A stretch of 64,000 bases of DNA from JAIQFF01 sp963788505. GTDB taxonomy: Bacteria > Acidobacteriota > Terriglobia > Terriglobales > Acidobacteriaceae. Each line of letters starts with the position of its first letter. Positions within the stretch are counted from its first letter, which is position 1. The translations under genes were made by a program, and so were the position numbers. The notes beneath the pieces were generated by a model. It searched no databases, was not told the origin of the DNA, and saw only the letters and a program-made list of their open reading frames with translations. Where the stretch lies: positions 1-64,000 of the forward strand of contig CAWBGY010000007.1 of the NCBI GenBank assembly GCA_963788505.1, in the 5' to 3' direction. Positions 28,392 through 37,877 of the stretch are shown here, one piece after another.

Positions 28392-28553
28392 ATGGAGAAT
28401 CGTGTCCTTGGGAATTCAGCCACCAGCAGTTCACAAACCGCGGTCACTCGCCACGAAGGGCGGCACGTCTGGGTTCTGACCGCGTATGCGGTTTCGGGCC
28501 TGGCCCTGTTCGGCGTCCTGATCTACTACATTTCGGCTTACATCGCGCAATAG
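28392..28553 (+). CDS. Small single-pass membrane protein
   Basis: 53 aa with ATG five bases after GGAGG, an excellent ribosome site that decides this start over the longer frame. The N-terminus is polar (MENRVLGNSATSSSQTAV), then one helix (VLTAYAVSGLALFGVLIYYISAYIAQ) runs to the C-terminus. It resembles the short TM proteins often found beside respiratory genes, but no family is recognised. purM starts about 260 bases downstream. Confidence 0.55.
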   Translation: MENRVLGNSATSSSQTAVTRHEGRHVWVLTAYAVSGLALFGVLIYYISAYIAQ

Positions 28554-28811
28554 TCAGGTTCGGGCCGCTGCCGGTGTATTTGAGTGGCTCGATGGTGCCC
28601 GGCGTCACCCTCCCACTGGTGACTAAGGTCTGTTTGCTGAATAGGTTTGCCGAGATTTGGTTCCGCGGAATCTGCTCCCTCGACCTTCTTTACCGAATCC
28701 TGGTTTTGCCAGCCACGCCGATTTCCTCGCCTGCGACCGTGCTACAATCCCCGCTTGCCCGGTTAGCGAACGCCTGGCAAATCCCCACTTAGCCGAGATG
28801 TACTGACTCCC

Positions 28812-29861
28812 GTGGCCCATGATCCCTCGAAGACCGCCGTCACCTACGCCGACGCCGGGGTGGACATTGACCGCGCCAATCGCACCAAGAAGCGGATCAA
28901 GTATCTCGCCCATAAGACCTTCACTCGCAGCGTGCTGAGTGAAATCGGCGGTTTTGGCAGCCTGTTCGCGGTGGACAAGCTGAAATGGGTGGATCCGATT
29001 CTGGTGTCGAGCGTCGACGGAGTGGGCACGAAGTTGAAGATCGCTTTCGAGATGGACGTCCATCACACCATTGGCGCCGACCTGGTCAACCACTGCGTCA
29101 ATGACATTGCGGTGCAGGGCGCGACTCCGCTCTTCTTCATGGACTATCTCGCCACCGGCAAGATCGAGCCGGAAGTGACGGAGAAAGTCATCGAAGGCCT
29201 GGCCGACGCCTGCAAGCACAACGGGTGCGCGCTGATTGGCGGAGAAACTGCTGAGATGCCGGGTTTTTATCCGGACGGCGAATACGACCTGGCCGGATTC
29301 ATTGTGGGGGCGGTCGAGCGCGACCGCATTATCAGCGGCAAGACGGTGGAAGTCGGCGACGTGATTTTGGGTCTGGCCTCGAACGGCCTCCATACCAACG
29401 GCTATGCGCTGGCCCGCAAGCTGCTTTTCGAAGTCGGCAAATACACGCTGGATTCCTACGTGAATGAACTCAAGGGCAAGGTCGGCAACGAGCTCTTGCG
29501 CACCCACAAGAGCTATTGGCCGGCGATCAAGCGCCTGGTGGACGGCGAGTGCGTCTCCGCCATGGCCCACATCACGGGTGGCGGCATCACCGAAAATCTG
29601 CCTCGGGTATTGCCCCGCGGCGTGGCCGCCGTCATCGAAATGGGATCATGGCAGGTGCCGCCAATTTTCGAGCACTTGCAACAGTTGGGCAACGTTCCCC
29701 AGGACGAGATGCTGCGTACCTTCAATATGGGACTCGGGATGCTGCTGGTGGTCCCGTCGAAGAAATTCAAGAAAGCCCAGACCGTTCTCGAGCGGGCGGG
29801 GGAAAAAGCCTTCACCGTGGGACGGATTGTGAAGGGCGACCGCAAAGTGATGTATACCTGA
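28812..29861 (+). CDS. purM: Phosphoribosylformylglycinamidine cyclo-ligase (AIR synthetase)
   Basis: Fifth step of purine synthesis: FGAM plus ATP to AIR. 349 aa, the usual length. Motifs are TYADAGVDID, the ATP/substrate loop SSVDGVGTKLKIA, HCVNDIAVQGATPLFFMDY, GGETAEMPGFY, LASNGLHTNGYALARK and AHITGGGITENLPRVLP. The start is GTG. A TACAAT -10-like box (28743-28748) lies upstream. No other pur genes are adjacent. Confidence 0.97.
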   Translation: MAHDPSKTAVTYADAGVDIDRANRTKKRIKYLAHKTFTRSVLSEIGGFGSLFAVDKLKWVDPILVSSVDGVGTKLKIAFEMDVHHTIGADLVNHCVNDIAVQGATPLFFMDYLATGKIEPEVTEKVIEGLADACKHNGCALIGGETAEMPGFYPDGEYDLAGFIVGAVERDRIISGKTVEVGDVILGLASNGLHTNGYALARKLLFEVGKYTLDSYVNELKGKVGNELLRTHKSYWPAIKRLVDGECVSAMAHITGGGITENLPRVLPRGVAAVIEMGSWQVPPIFEHLQQLGNVPQDEMLRTFNMGLGMLLVVPSKKFKKAQTVLERAGEKAFTVGRIVKGDRKVMYT

Positions 29862-29910
29862 TTCGTTTCCCCCCGCCTCATTTTCCTCGCACAGAGACCT
29901 GCACGATGCC

Positions 29911-30042
29911 GTGGAAGAGCGGCGCTTTTAGCGCCGCGTCCCGGAGAGGAGCCGACGGGCTTCAGCCCCAGTGGCGCCACTAGGCCTAAAGGCCCATCGC
30001 GTGGAGGCTCGAACGCGGCCCTGTAAGGGCCGCTCTTCCACG
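29911..30042. repeat. Dispersed palindromic element, GTGGAAGAGCGGC family (complete)
   Basis: A 132-bp element with near-perfect inverted ends, CGTGGAAGAGCGG and CCGCTCTTCCACG. Internal hairpins are GGCGCTTTTAGCGCC and GGGCTTCAGCCC plus GGCCCTGTAAGGGCC. Second member of the family seen at 2936-3032. Confidence 0.88.
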
Positions 30043-30073
30043 AGGCGAGTCCTGTCTGGGCAGGACGCTCAGC

Positions 30074-31927
30074 CTAGCGGTGTGACATCGCTTTGCGGTA
30101 ATCGTCTGCGGTGGTGCGGTAGCAGGGGAGCGCGCTCTTTTTGTCCGCCGCACTCAGCCCCGGAGCATCGGCTGGGTTTTGCGCATCCGGGTGGGGATCG
30201 CCCTCAGGCCATGTCATTTGCATCAGCGATTCATCGCAAGTCCGGTCACGGCTCACGCGAAGCCTGTATACCCTCGAATTGTCCACGCCATACTCAGACA
30301 GCCGGCGTTGATAGGGAAGATAGACGTACACCAGCTTGACCAGCTCCGTGAGATTTTTGCGCAGCCGCCTTTCGGCAATGTAAACCTCGTAGTTTGAGAA
30401 ATAGGACGAGGTCGGCAAGGCCATTGCCATCCCAATCAGACGCAAAGGCATTTCTTCCGTCGCTGGTTCGGACGCCTTTTCAGCGGTCCGTTGCGGCGCA
30501 TTGTCGATGACCGGCGGCGCTGCCGGGCCGAGTGCTGGAGAAGCATTCAGCGCCACCTGGCGTCCAGCGCGGCCGGAATTGCCTCCCGCCCCGACCGACG
30601 GTGTGGGTGCGACCCCCTGCAAACCGCTACTGGGGGGCAAATTCGTGGGGCGGCCTACGCCGGAATTGCCGGCGCTCTGGAGTGATGGCGCGGGCGGCAC
30701 AGGTTGAAGACCGGTACTGGACCATGAACCCATCTGCCCACTTCCAGCAGGGTCGCCCACATTCTGTACTGCCTGAACTGAGGGCGGAGGCGGCACGACT
30801 TGCAAACCGCCACCGGACAACGCGCCGGCGCGTCCATTGCCCAGAGTTCCGCCGCGTGGAGCCGACGGCGGGGGTGGCACGGCCAGGGCGATGGGACTGC
30901 CGAGAGTCGCCTGTGCCCCGCCCGAAATAGCGTGTTCCTCACCCATCGGCAATCGCGGCGCGGGAGCAACCACCGCGGACGGTCCGATGTTCATGTCTCC
31001 CAGCCGGCTTATCGAGGCCTGCACGACAGGCGGCGGGCCAACCGCGGCCGCACCGGGCACGGTCATTACGCGTCCCGAGGAGACGGCTCCGGGCTCGGGC
31101 GCGGGAGCAACCACCGAACCTTGAGGCAGCCCGAGCTGGCGGGATGTCCCCTGGCTGACCTCGGGCGGCGGCGCCACGATCGAAGTCGAACCCGCGGGTA
31201 CGGGCAGGTGCGAGAGCCCGGTCGAAGCGAAAGGCATCATCGGCGGGACCGGGCTTGCGCCGGCGATGCTGGTGCCCGCGAGATTGGGCCGCGCCGGCCC
31301 ATTCAGCTTTATCGTGGGCGGTTTCAGGCTCGCCTGGGCGCGCTCGGGCGCCACCCGGATCGAGCCTCGGCTCGCCGAAGCCTGTTTCCTCGAGCTGGGC
31401 CGAGGCCGCGCCGGACTGCTGCGCAGGGCCGGAAACGAGCCCGAGGGCTTGTAGTACGTGATATGAGAATTTTCGAACATGCTTCGCCGCCGGGGGAGAT
31501 CCTGTGTGCTCCACTGCGACAGGATCAATACCACGGCGAGCGCAATCATGTGGCACACCATGGATTCCGCAAACCGTTGCCAGGGCAGATCGGAGTAGAA
31601 AAAGACTTCGCGCCAGAGAGGCATGGGCCGAAGCCCGTTTGCGCCAGCAGGTGCGCGCCGAAGCAGGTCAGCCAGGTTTCGCAGGAAGACGCGATGCGCC
31701 GGTTCCAGTTCGACGAGCAGACGCAGGCGTGATGCGGCCTGGGGATGGACGCCGGCTTTAGGGCTGGAGGTCCCGGATGTGCCCGCCGTTGCTGGCTCGC
31801 CATCCAGGCGCTCCATCTTCTTCCAGTCGTATTCGCACTGGGCCCCACAAAGACGACACACCTGGTAGTAGTGGCCGTCGCCGCTTTTTAGCGGCCAGAA
31901 AAATTCGTGGGAACAAAGACCAGGCAT
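30074..31927 (-). CDS. Zinc-ribbon, single-TM, proline-rich repeat protein
   Basis: 617 aa. The N-terminus has Cys/His positions C5, H7 and CRLCG (about 24-28) followed by EYDWKKM, a zinc-ribbon-like knuckle. One membrane helix (MVCHMIALAVVLILSQW) follows. Residues about 170-490 are a Pro/Ser/Gly-rich stretch with recurring VVPPPPS, PVPPAPSLQ and GVAPTPSVGAGGNSGR units. The last 120 residues form a compact domain (FSNYEVYIAERRLRKNLTELVKLVYVYLPYQRRLSEY) with Arg-rich helices, two Cys and CDES. The long Pro spacer suggests spanning the periplasm, as in TonB-like proteins, but no TonB domain is recognised. Function unknown. Confidence 0.75.
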   Translation of the reverse strand: MPGLCSHEFFWPLKSGDGHYYQVCRLCGAQCEYDWKKMERLDGEPATAGTSGTSSPKAGVHPQAASRLRLLVELEPAHRVFLRNLADLLRRAPAGANGLRPMPLWREVFFYSDLPWQRFAESMVCHMIALAVVLILSQWSTQDLPRRRSMFENSHITYYKPSGSFPALRSSPARPRPSSRKQASASRGSIRVAPERAQASLKPPTIKLNGPARPNLAGTSIAGASPVPPMMPFASTGLSHLPVPAGSTSIVAPPPEVSQGTSRQLGLPQGSVVAPAPEPGAVSSGRVMTVPGAAAVGPPPVVQASISRLGDMNIGPSAVVAPAPRLPMGEEHAISGGAQATLGSPIALAVPPPPSAPRGGTLGNGRAGALSGGGLQVVPPPPSVQAVQNVGDPAGSGQMGSWSSTGLQPVPPAPSLQSAGNSGVGRPTNLPPSSGLQGVAPTPSVGAGGNSGRAGRQVALNASPALGPAAPPVIDNAPQRTAEKASEPATEEMPLRLIGMAMALPTSSYFSNYEVYIAERRLRKNLTELVKLVYVYLPYQRRLSEYGVDNSRVYRLRVSRDRTCDESLMQMTWPEGDPHPDAQNPADAPGLSAADKKSALPCYRTTADDYRKAMSHR

Positions 31928-32158
31928 AAGAACAGTCCAGTGACTTCCTTTGGGGTTCCGGGCAGACTACCGGCAACATCTATCTTCCGATCCTATTGCG
32001 GGATTGGCTAGCTTACTTTAGTGCAGAATGTACTAACTATTTTTGACATGGGCTGGGGAAAGTGCTGGTTACCCCTCCTGAGGGGACGATCCAGCTCTCA
32101 TGTCCGCCTTCCGGGGACCAGAATTGCCCTTCCGGCAGGCGGGCCGCGGGGAAAAGCA

Positions 32159-33754
32159 TTACCGCTTCAGCAGATCCACAGGTTGCTTCACATCATGCAC
32201 CCTCAAATACTTGGCCAGCGCCGGATGCTTCCGGGCCACGGCTTCATACATGGCATAGGCCACATTGCGATATGAGAAGTGGCCTGCCGGCCCTGTCCTC
32301 AGCTCGGAGATATAGACCACTTCGGCAAAATCCATCTTGAACAGGGTCCGCTTGCGGAAGCCCAGCGGGATCGCGTACTGCGAATTTTCCTGTGCCTCCG
32401 CCCCCTCCCGAGCGGCCAACTGCTCCACCGCGCCGGCGGTCCGCTGCATGGCAGCGTCGTAATCTTGCCGGGCGCCGGCAGCTTCCAGCTCTTCGGGCGC
32501 GTCGTATCCATGTTTCGTGGTGAATTCCTGGCCGATCTGAATGCAGCGGCGGTGGCGGTGCATGTCGCGAAACCCGCCGATGTCCATCAGGATATCGAAG
32601 CGGAACTGCTGCCCGGCTCGGAAAGCCCGCAGGATCTCGTCATGGCGGCCGCGATGGCGCAATCCCAGATCGATGATCTCGCGGCGAATCGGTTCCCCGG
32701 CGGATTGCACCGCCTGGCGAACTTGCCGGTAAGAATAATGGCTGTGCTCGTAGATCAACGTCGATGCCAGCTCAACCTCGAGCGGCTCTTCTTCCAGAAG
32801 ATCGACGGTCGGGGCCGGAGCAATGGGCAAGGCGCCCATCAACTCGGACGCCACTTGCCGCAGCGCCCGCCGGGTCTCGATCTCGTACTGGCTGGGATCG
32901 GCATACTTCACCAGCGTGGGGGCCACGCGGACTTCCCGCAACAGCTCCTCTTCAGCCCGCGCGCCCAACTCCGGCGAAGCTGAGCGAATCTGCTCCACTA
33001 ATTCCCGCAACGAGTCCTGGTTGACGTTGTACGCAGGAGACGTCGCCGCTCGCTTCAGCAGCTCTCCCAGTTGCCGAATTTCCTTGTGGGTATGTGAAAG
33101 CAGATGCGACACCTGGTTCTCGAGCGTGCGCGCGTTGACGATCTCTCCCAGCGAAGTGTTGGCCGCAAGCGGCAACAGGTAGCGTGAGATATCGAAGGCG
33201 CGGGCCCGCAAGGTGCGCTCGTAGGCGTCCTGCTTCATCTCGTCGGGCTTGGGAGTGATGCTGGCGAGATACAGGAACATGCGATCGGACAGCGTTTCGT
33301 ATTCCGCAAACAGCGAATCAACCGTTCCGCGATACAGGTCCCGGGCCTCATGGTCGTCGCCGAAATCGGGCAGGCAGTAGCCGCTCTTCTTGAAATCCTG
33401 GTAGCGGGTGGAACGTTCCTGACCGTCCCAGCGCTGCTCGTCGGCAACCGCGATGGCCGCCAGAATGGACAGGCGTTCGATGGCCAGCGCAATGTGCGCC
33501 AGGTCCGCAATGGAGCGGTGTCCGTACTGGAAGTAGAAGGTGTTGAGAAATTTCTCCGCCTTCTGCCGGCTGATTTCCCGCAGCGACTCTTTCATGGAGA
33601 GAGCGGAGCGCGAGTATTTGGCCATGGCGTAGGCCTGGATCTCGGGCTCGACGCCATACACGGCATAGACCTCGACCGAAGGCGCCGGGCTGGAACTGGG
33701 CGCCGGGTTGGCGCTTTCAACCGCTGGCTTCTCGATTACTTCAGACATGGGCAT
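32159..33754 (-). CDS. Double-domain ThyX-like protein
   Basis: About 531 aa with start MPMSEVIEKP (33754, or 33748). Two ThyX-like halves are visible. The N-half has YGHRSIADLAHIALAIERLS and ERSTRYQDF, where canonical ThyX has H.S..EH and S.RY. The C-half has FRDMHRHRRCIQIGQEF, SQYAIPLGFRKRTLF and the conserved helix SELRTGPAGHFSYRNVAYAMY. Canonical ThyX has RHRx7S; here RHR is followed seven residues later by Glu, and the N-half lacks RHR altogether. Known ThyX makes dTMP from dUMP with FAD and folate as a tetramer of about 230-aa subunits. Whether this divergent fusion is still a thymidylate synthase is open. Confidence 0.8.
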   Translation of the reverse strand: MPMSEVIEKPAVESANPAPSSSPAPSVEVYAVYGVEPEIQAYAMAKYSRSALSMKESLREISRQKAEKFLNTFYFQYGHRSIADLAHIALAIERLSILAAIAVADEQRWDGQERSTRYQDFKKSGYCLPDFGDDHEARDLYRGTVDSLFAEYETLSDRMFLYLASITPKPDEMKQDAYERTLRARAFDISRYLLPLAANTSLGEIVNARTLENQVSHLLSHTHKEIRQLGELLKRAATSPAYNVNQDSLRELVEQIRSASPELGARAEEELLREVRVAPTLVKYADPSQYEIETRRALRQVASELMGALPIAPAPTVDLLEEEPLEVELASTLIYEHSHYSYRQVRQAVQSAGEPIRREIIDLGLRHRGRHDEILRAFRAGQQFRFDILMDIGGFRDMHRHRRCIQIGQEFTTKHGYDAPEELEAAGARQDYDAAMQRTAGAVEQLAAREGAEAQENSQYAIPLGFRKRTLFKMDFAEVVYISELRTGPAGHFSYRNVAYAMYEAVARKHPALAKYLRVHDVKQPVDLLKR

Positions 33755-33911
33755 CTCTTTATCTATCCTTAGCTTCTCTCGTTCTTGCGGCTCTCCAGGG
33801 TGCGTTTTGCTCGCCGAGCCGAGGGCGAGACGCCCGCGGAACAGCCGGCAAGATGCCGACGCTACAAGGGCGGCAGCAGAGTTGGTTCGAATCTTACTGC
33901 AATCTTCCGCT

Positions 33912-35050
33912 TCAGTGTTGCGCCGTAAGGAAAAGATCGGCAACTCTCAGGGCCAGATTAGCAGGGACGAGATCGTCGCGGTTGCACAGCACAATGATGG
34001 TGAGTTTGTCGTCGATCAGGCGCTGGATGGTGGTGCGGAAGCCCACGGTTTCACCGTAGTGCCACATGCGGCGGCGATTCTTGTAGGGATTCAGGAACCA
34101 GCCGAAGCCGTATGCAGCCGGCGTGCCGTCCGGCTCCTGCACGCTGCCATCCCGCACTATGACCGGCGTGATTGCCGGCTTCATCTCAGCCTCGGTCAAC
34201 AGGGTGTGATGCGCCAGCGCCCGGTCCCACTTGGCCAGATCCTCAAGCGAAGAATAGACTCCGCCATCGCCCAGCACTGCCGAAGTCGGGCTTTGATCCA
34301 GTTCGTGCCAGGCTCCTCCTTCATGGGTATGGCCGTAAGCGCGATTGGCGACTGTGTTCTTGCCTTTCTCGTAGGCCACGGTCTGCGTCATCTCCAACGG
34401 GGCGAAAATACGGTCATGAAGAAAATCACCAAACGGCTGGCCGGAGACTTTCTCCACCACCATGGCCAGCACCGCGTAGCCGGAGTTGCTGTAATCCCAC
34501 TTCGTGCCGGGAGGAAATTTCGTGGTCTTCTGCAGTTTCAGCAACTGCAGCACGCCGGCATCTCTAATCTGGGGGATTTCTTCCGCCGGGGTGCCGGCGG
34601 CGGGCTGCGCCATGAGGTCTTCGTAGTCCAGTAAGCCCGACGTGTGGTTCAGAAGATTACGGATAGTGATGGATTTTCCATATTCGGGAAAGTCGGGGAA
34701 GACATCAGTGAGCCGCTCCTCGTAATGCAGTTTGCCATCGTGGACCAGCAGCATCACGGCCATGGCGGTGAACTGCTTGGTGCACGACGCCAGGCGAAAA
34801 TTCGTGTGCCCGTCAATTTTGCGCAACGAGCGCAGGTCGGCCACGCCGTAACCACGCTCAAAGACGATGCGTCCGTCCTTGATGACGAGCACGGCGGCGC
34901 CGGGACGGTCATTCGACTTGATCTGGTTAAAGATGTGATCAATCCGGGCTTCCGGTACGGGGCCCTCGGCCATACAAATGGGTAGCACGGCCAGGCAGAA
35001 CAGGCAGGTCAGCCTGATCTTTGCGCACTTGGCGAATGCTTTGCGTCCGT
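33912..35050 (-). CDS. Serine hydrolase, beta-lactamase class C/DD-peptidase family
   Basis: Secreted or periplasmic penicillin-binding-like hydrolase. The catalytic SxxK is SCTK in NFRLASCTKQFTAMA, the YxN motif is YSN in KWDYSNSGYAVLA, and the HxG-like motif near the C-terminus is HYGETVGF. The hydrophobic signal segment is LTCLFCLAVLPICMAEG. The start is uncertain: the frame is open to 35228, overlapping pgeF, but bases 35019-35109 are a dispersed GCAAAG repeat, and no ATG lies between it and the signal segment. A non-ATG start or repeat-altered N-terminus is likely; the 5' end given is approximate. Substrate unknown. Confidence 0.8.
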
Positions 35051-35109
35051 TGCGGCTGAGTTCTTTTACCGCAAAGATCGCAAAGCAATTCCGCAAAGGG
35101 CGCAAAGGG
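35019..35109. repeat. GCAAAG-type inverted repeat
   Basis: Built from CTTTGCG on the left (CTTTGCGCACTTGG, GCTTTGCGTCCG) and CGCAAAG on the right (CCGCAAAGATCGCAAAG, CCGCAAAGGGCGCAAAG), with TTCTTTTACC between. The two arms are inverted. It lies at the 5' end of the serine hydrolase gene. Confidence 0.7.
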
Positions 35110-35134
35110 AAACCTCTTTTCTGGAGTTGGTTTT

Positions 35135-36010
35135 TCACGGGCGAATTCCCGCCACTGCCATCATGCGTCCTGTGACTCCCTTTTCCGCGCGATAGGAGAA
35201 CAGCAGGTCGGTACGGCACGAAGTACACAACGGCGACGCGCTGATGTTTTTCGCTGCCACTCCTGCGGCAAGAAGTTGGCGGCGATTGGCCTCCGCCAGA
35301 TCCAGAAAGATCCGCTTGGGCAACTGGCTGTGGCCGGGCGCCCGAGCCGTCAGAAAAAGCAGGGGATATTTTTCACGGACTGGATCCGACTCCTCGACTT
35401 CGCGGAACAGTTTGCTGGCGTAATCGAACTGCGATTCGAACTGGACTCGCACTTCCGGACCAACCGCGTAGCAGCATCCGTGAACTCCCGGGCCAATAGC
35501 TGCCCTGAGATCGAGAGGACGAGTGCCGAACCAGCGATGCATTTCGCCCACCCCTTTCTCCACGATCCGTTTCACGGTGCCACGCCAACCCGCATGAAAC
35601 ACTCCGACGGCCCGGTGTTTTACGTCCACCAGGATGACGGGCAGGCAATCCGCGGTCAGAATTGCAAGCAGCAGACCTGGGGTTCGGGTGATCAGGCCGT
35701 CGCCGGCGAGACCAGGCTCGGGGACCTCCGAAACGCAATGAACAAGGTCGGAGTGAATTTGGCGTAGCGTGACCAGCGGACACTCGCCCTTCGGCGCCGC
35801 TCCCAATTGCCGGAGAAATGCCGCCCGATTCTGTTCCACCGCCCGCCGCGAATCTTCCCGGGTAAAGCCGAGATTCAAGCTCTTTCCCCCGTACACTCTG
35901 GAAAATCCGCCCCGCCGCGTGCTGAAACCATGGATGAGCCAGGGCACCGGCGCAAGGGAGTCAGCCCGCAGAATGTTGCCTAGCCCTGCCCTGGGAGTTT
36001 TCAGCGGCAC
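35135..36010 (-). CDS. pgeF: Peptidoglycan editing factor PgeF (laccase-domain, YfiH/DUF152 family)
   Basis: 291 aa. Family members clear misincorporated L-Ser from UDP-MurNAc precursors and were earlier called multicopper polyphenol oxidases. The conserved metal/active-site elements are LRQIHSD, LTADCLPVILVD, VFHAGWRGTVKRIV, GPGVHGCCYAVG and the late CTSCRTDLLFSYRAE. All conserved His and Cys appear present. The start MPLKTPRAG was chosen as the only ATG before the conserved WLIHGFSTRRGG. It stops just upstream of the serine hydrolase on the same strand. Confidence 0.93.
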   Translation of the reverse strand: MPLKTPRAGLGNILRADSLAPVPWLIHGFSTRRGGFSRVYGGKSLNLGFTREDSRRAVEQNRAAFLRQLGAAPKGECPLVTLRQIHSDLVHCVSEVPEPGLAGDGLITRTPGLLLAILTADCLPVILVDVKHRAVGVFHAGWRGTVKRIVEKGVGEMHRWFGTRPLDLRAAIGPGVHGCCYAVGPEVRVQFESQFDYASKLFREVEESDPVREKYPLLFLTARAPGHSQLPKRIFLDLAEANRRQLLAAGVAAKNISASPLCTSCRTDLLFSYRAEKGVTGRMMAVAGIRP

Positions 36011-36101
36011 CGGAACATCTTAGCAATGTCCCCGCCGTGTGTAACAAATGGTGAGCGTGCTGTTTATGTTTCTCCTCGATGTAGCTCTGCCACAACTCCG
36101 G

Positions 36102-36107
36102 TATAAT
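36102..36107 (+). promoter_or_regulatory. -10 box before the S10-type peptidase
   Basis: A perfect TATAAT 61 bases upstream of the start codon, with no clear -35. It points away from pgeF, which is divergent. Confidence 0.45.
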
Positions 36108-36168
36108 GCCGCGCTGCGGCAATTCGATAGTCCAGAATAAATCCGACGTAGTTGAGGAGCCCTCATCG

Positions 36169-37833
36169 ATGCGTTCCATTTCTTTGACATTTGCCTTGCT
36201 GTGCACACTTCTGGTGGGAGCGATGGCGCAGCAGGCCAATTCGACGAACGACCAGCCCAGAGAAAAAGAGAAAAAGAGCAGGAACGCTGAACCGGCGACC
36301 AAGGCACAAGAAAAGAAGCCAGCCGAGAAGACCCTGGAGGCCAATCCCGCGGAGGAGCAGAAGCCGGCAGGCGCCAAGCCGGGGACCGACAAGGACAAAG
36401 AAGAGTTTGACGTCTCCGAAGTCCCGCCGGTAGTCACGCATCACCAGATCACACTGGATGGCAAGGCGTTGAAGTACACCGCCACCACCGGCCGGCTCCC
36501 CATCAAGCGTGGCGACGGCAAGATCGAAGCCGAGATGTTTTTTGTGGCCTACACGCTCGACGGGCAGGAAGCGGAAAAACGTCCGCTGACCTTTGCCTTC
36601 AATGGCGGGCCGGGTTCGGCGACGATCTGGCTGCACATGGGCGCGCTGGGGCCGCGGCGGGCAGGGCTGCGCCCCGATGGTCTGCTCCCGCCCGCGCCCT
36701 ACCACATCGCGGACAACCCGAATACCCTGCTCGACAAGAGCGATCTGGTGCTGGTGGATGCGATCTCAACCGGCTTCAGCCGCGCCGCCAATGCCGAGTT
36801 GTCCAAGAAATTCCTGGGCGTCAAAGGCGATATCGATGCGTTCAGCGAATTCATCCGGCTGTATCTCACGCGCTACGAACGCTGGAGTTCGCCGCTGTTC
36901 CTGTTCGGCGAGAGTTATGGGACCACGCGCGCCGCGGGTATCGCCGGCAATCTCGTGGACCAGGGCATTTCTTTCAATGGCATCACCCTGCTCTCGACCG
37001 CGCTCAGCTTCCAGACGCTTGAGGACACCAAGAGTAACGACCAGCCCTACATCCTGCTGATTCCCAGCTTCACTATGATCGCGGGTTATCACAAAAAACT
37101 GCCGCCCGACCTGATGCAGGACATGGCCAAGGCGCGGCAGGAGTCGGAGCAATGGGCCTCGACCGAATACGCTCAGGCGCTGGCTAAAGGCGACGCGATT
37201 ACTCCGGAAGAGCGGCAGAAAGTCATCGATCAGATGGCGCGCTACACCGGATTAAGTAAAGATGTTCTCGATCAGGCCGACCTGCGTATCGACGTGCCCA
37301 AGTTTACCCACTACCTGTTGCTCGATCAGAAACTGCGCGTGGGCCGCCTGGACGGCCGTTTCACTGGCCCCGATCCGAACGGACTGCTGGACACGCCGTT
37401 TTACGATCCCACGGAATCAGCGATATTGCCGCCTTTCACGTCGGTCTTTTATAACTACGTCCGGACCGAACTGGGCTACAAGACTGACATGCCGTACCAG
37501 GTATTTCCCGCCGACCAGAACTTCTTTGAAAATTCCTGGAACTGGGGTTCCGGCATCACCGGCTTCCCGGACACGGCCACGGCGCTGCGCCAGGCGATTG
37601 TGAAAAATCCCTACCTGAAGGTCCTGGTCATGGAAGGCTTGTACGACTTGGCGACTCCGTTTTACGCCGCCAACTACACCATCGATCACCTGAATCTGGG
37701 GCCGCAGTACAGAAAGAATATTTCCTTCGCCACTTACGACGCGGGACACATGGTGTATCTCCCCGCCGACGGTCTCAAGAAAATGAAGGCCGACGAAGCC
37801 GGATTCATGGATAAAGCACTGACCGGAAATTAA
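36169..37833 (+). CDS. Secreted S10-family serine carboxypeptidase-like protein
   Basis: About 554 aa. The start MRSISLTFAL is set by GAGGAG ten bases upstream and gives a signal peptide (LTFALLCTLLVGAMA). A Lys/Glu/Ala/Pro-rich linker follows to about residue 85. The alpha/beta-hydrolase core has FNGGPGSATIWLHMGALGPRR (oxyanion region), the nucleophile in LFGESYGTTRAAG, Asp in LYDLATPFYAANYTI and His in YDAGHMVYL, a complete Ser-Asp-His triad of the carboxypeptidase Y type. It probably trims peptides in the periplasm or outside. A 16-bp tandem array follows the stop by 45 bp. Confidence 0.9.
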   Translation: MRSISLTFALLCTLLVGAMAQQANSTNDQPREKEKKSRNAEPATKAQEKKPAEKTLEANPAEEQKPAGAKPGTDKDKEEFDVSEVPPVVTHHQITLDGKALKYTATTGRLPIKRGDGKIEAEMFFVAYTLDGQEAEKRPLTFAFNGGPGSATIWLHMGALGPRRAGLRPDGLLPPAPYHIADNPNTLLDKSDLVLVDAISTGFSRAANAELSKKFLGVKGDIDAFSEFIRLYLTRYERWSSPLFLFGESYGTTRAAGIAGNLVDQGISFNGITLLSTALSFQTLEDTKSNDQPYILLIPSFTMIAGYHKKLPPDLMQDMAKARQESEQWASTEYAQALAKGDAITPEERQKVIDQMARYTGLSKDVLDQADLRIDVPKFTHYLLLDQKLRVGRLDGRFTGPDPNGLLDTPFYDPTESAILPPFTSVFYNYVRTELGYKTDMPYQVFPADQNFFENSWNWGSGITGFPDTATALRQAIVKNPYLKVLVMEGLYDLATPFYAANYTIDHLNLGPQYRKNISFATYDAGHMVYLPADGLKKMKADEAGFMDKALTGN

Positions 37834-37877
37834 TCAGCGCATCCCAAACTGGGAACCGAGAACTAGAAACTAGAAAC

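Noticed and set aside
28623..29570. A 315-aa minus-strand open frame over purM
   Set aside because: Completely overlaps purM, whose motifs are unambiguous.
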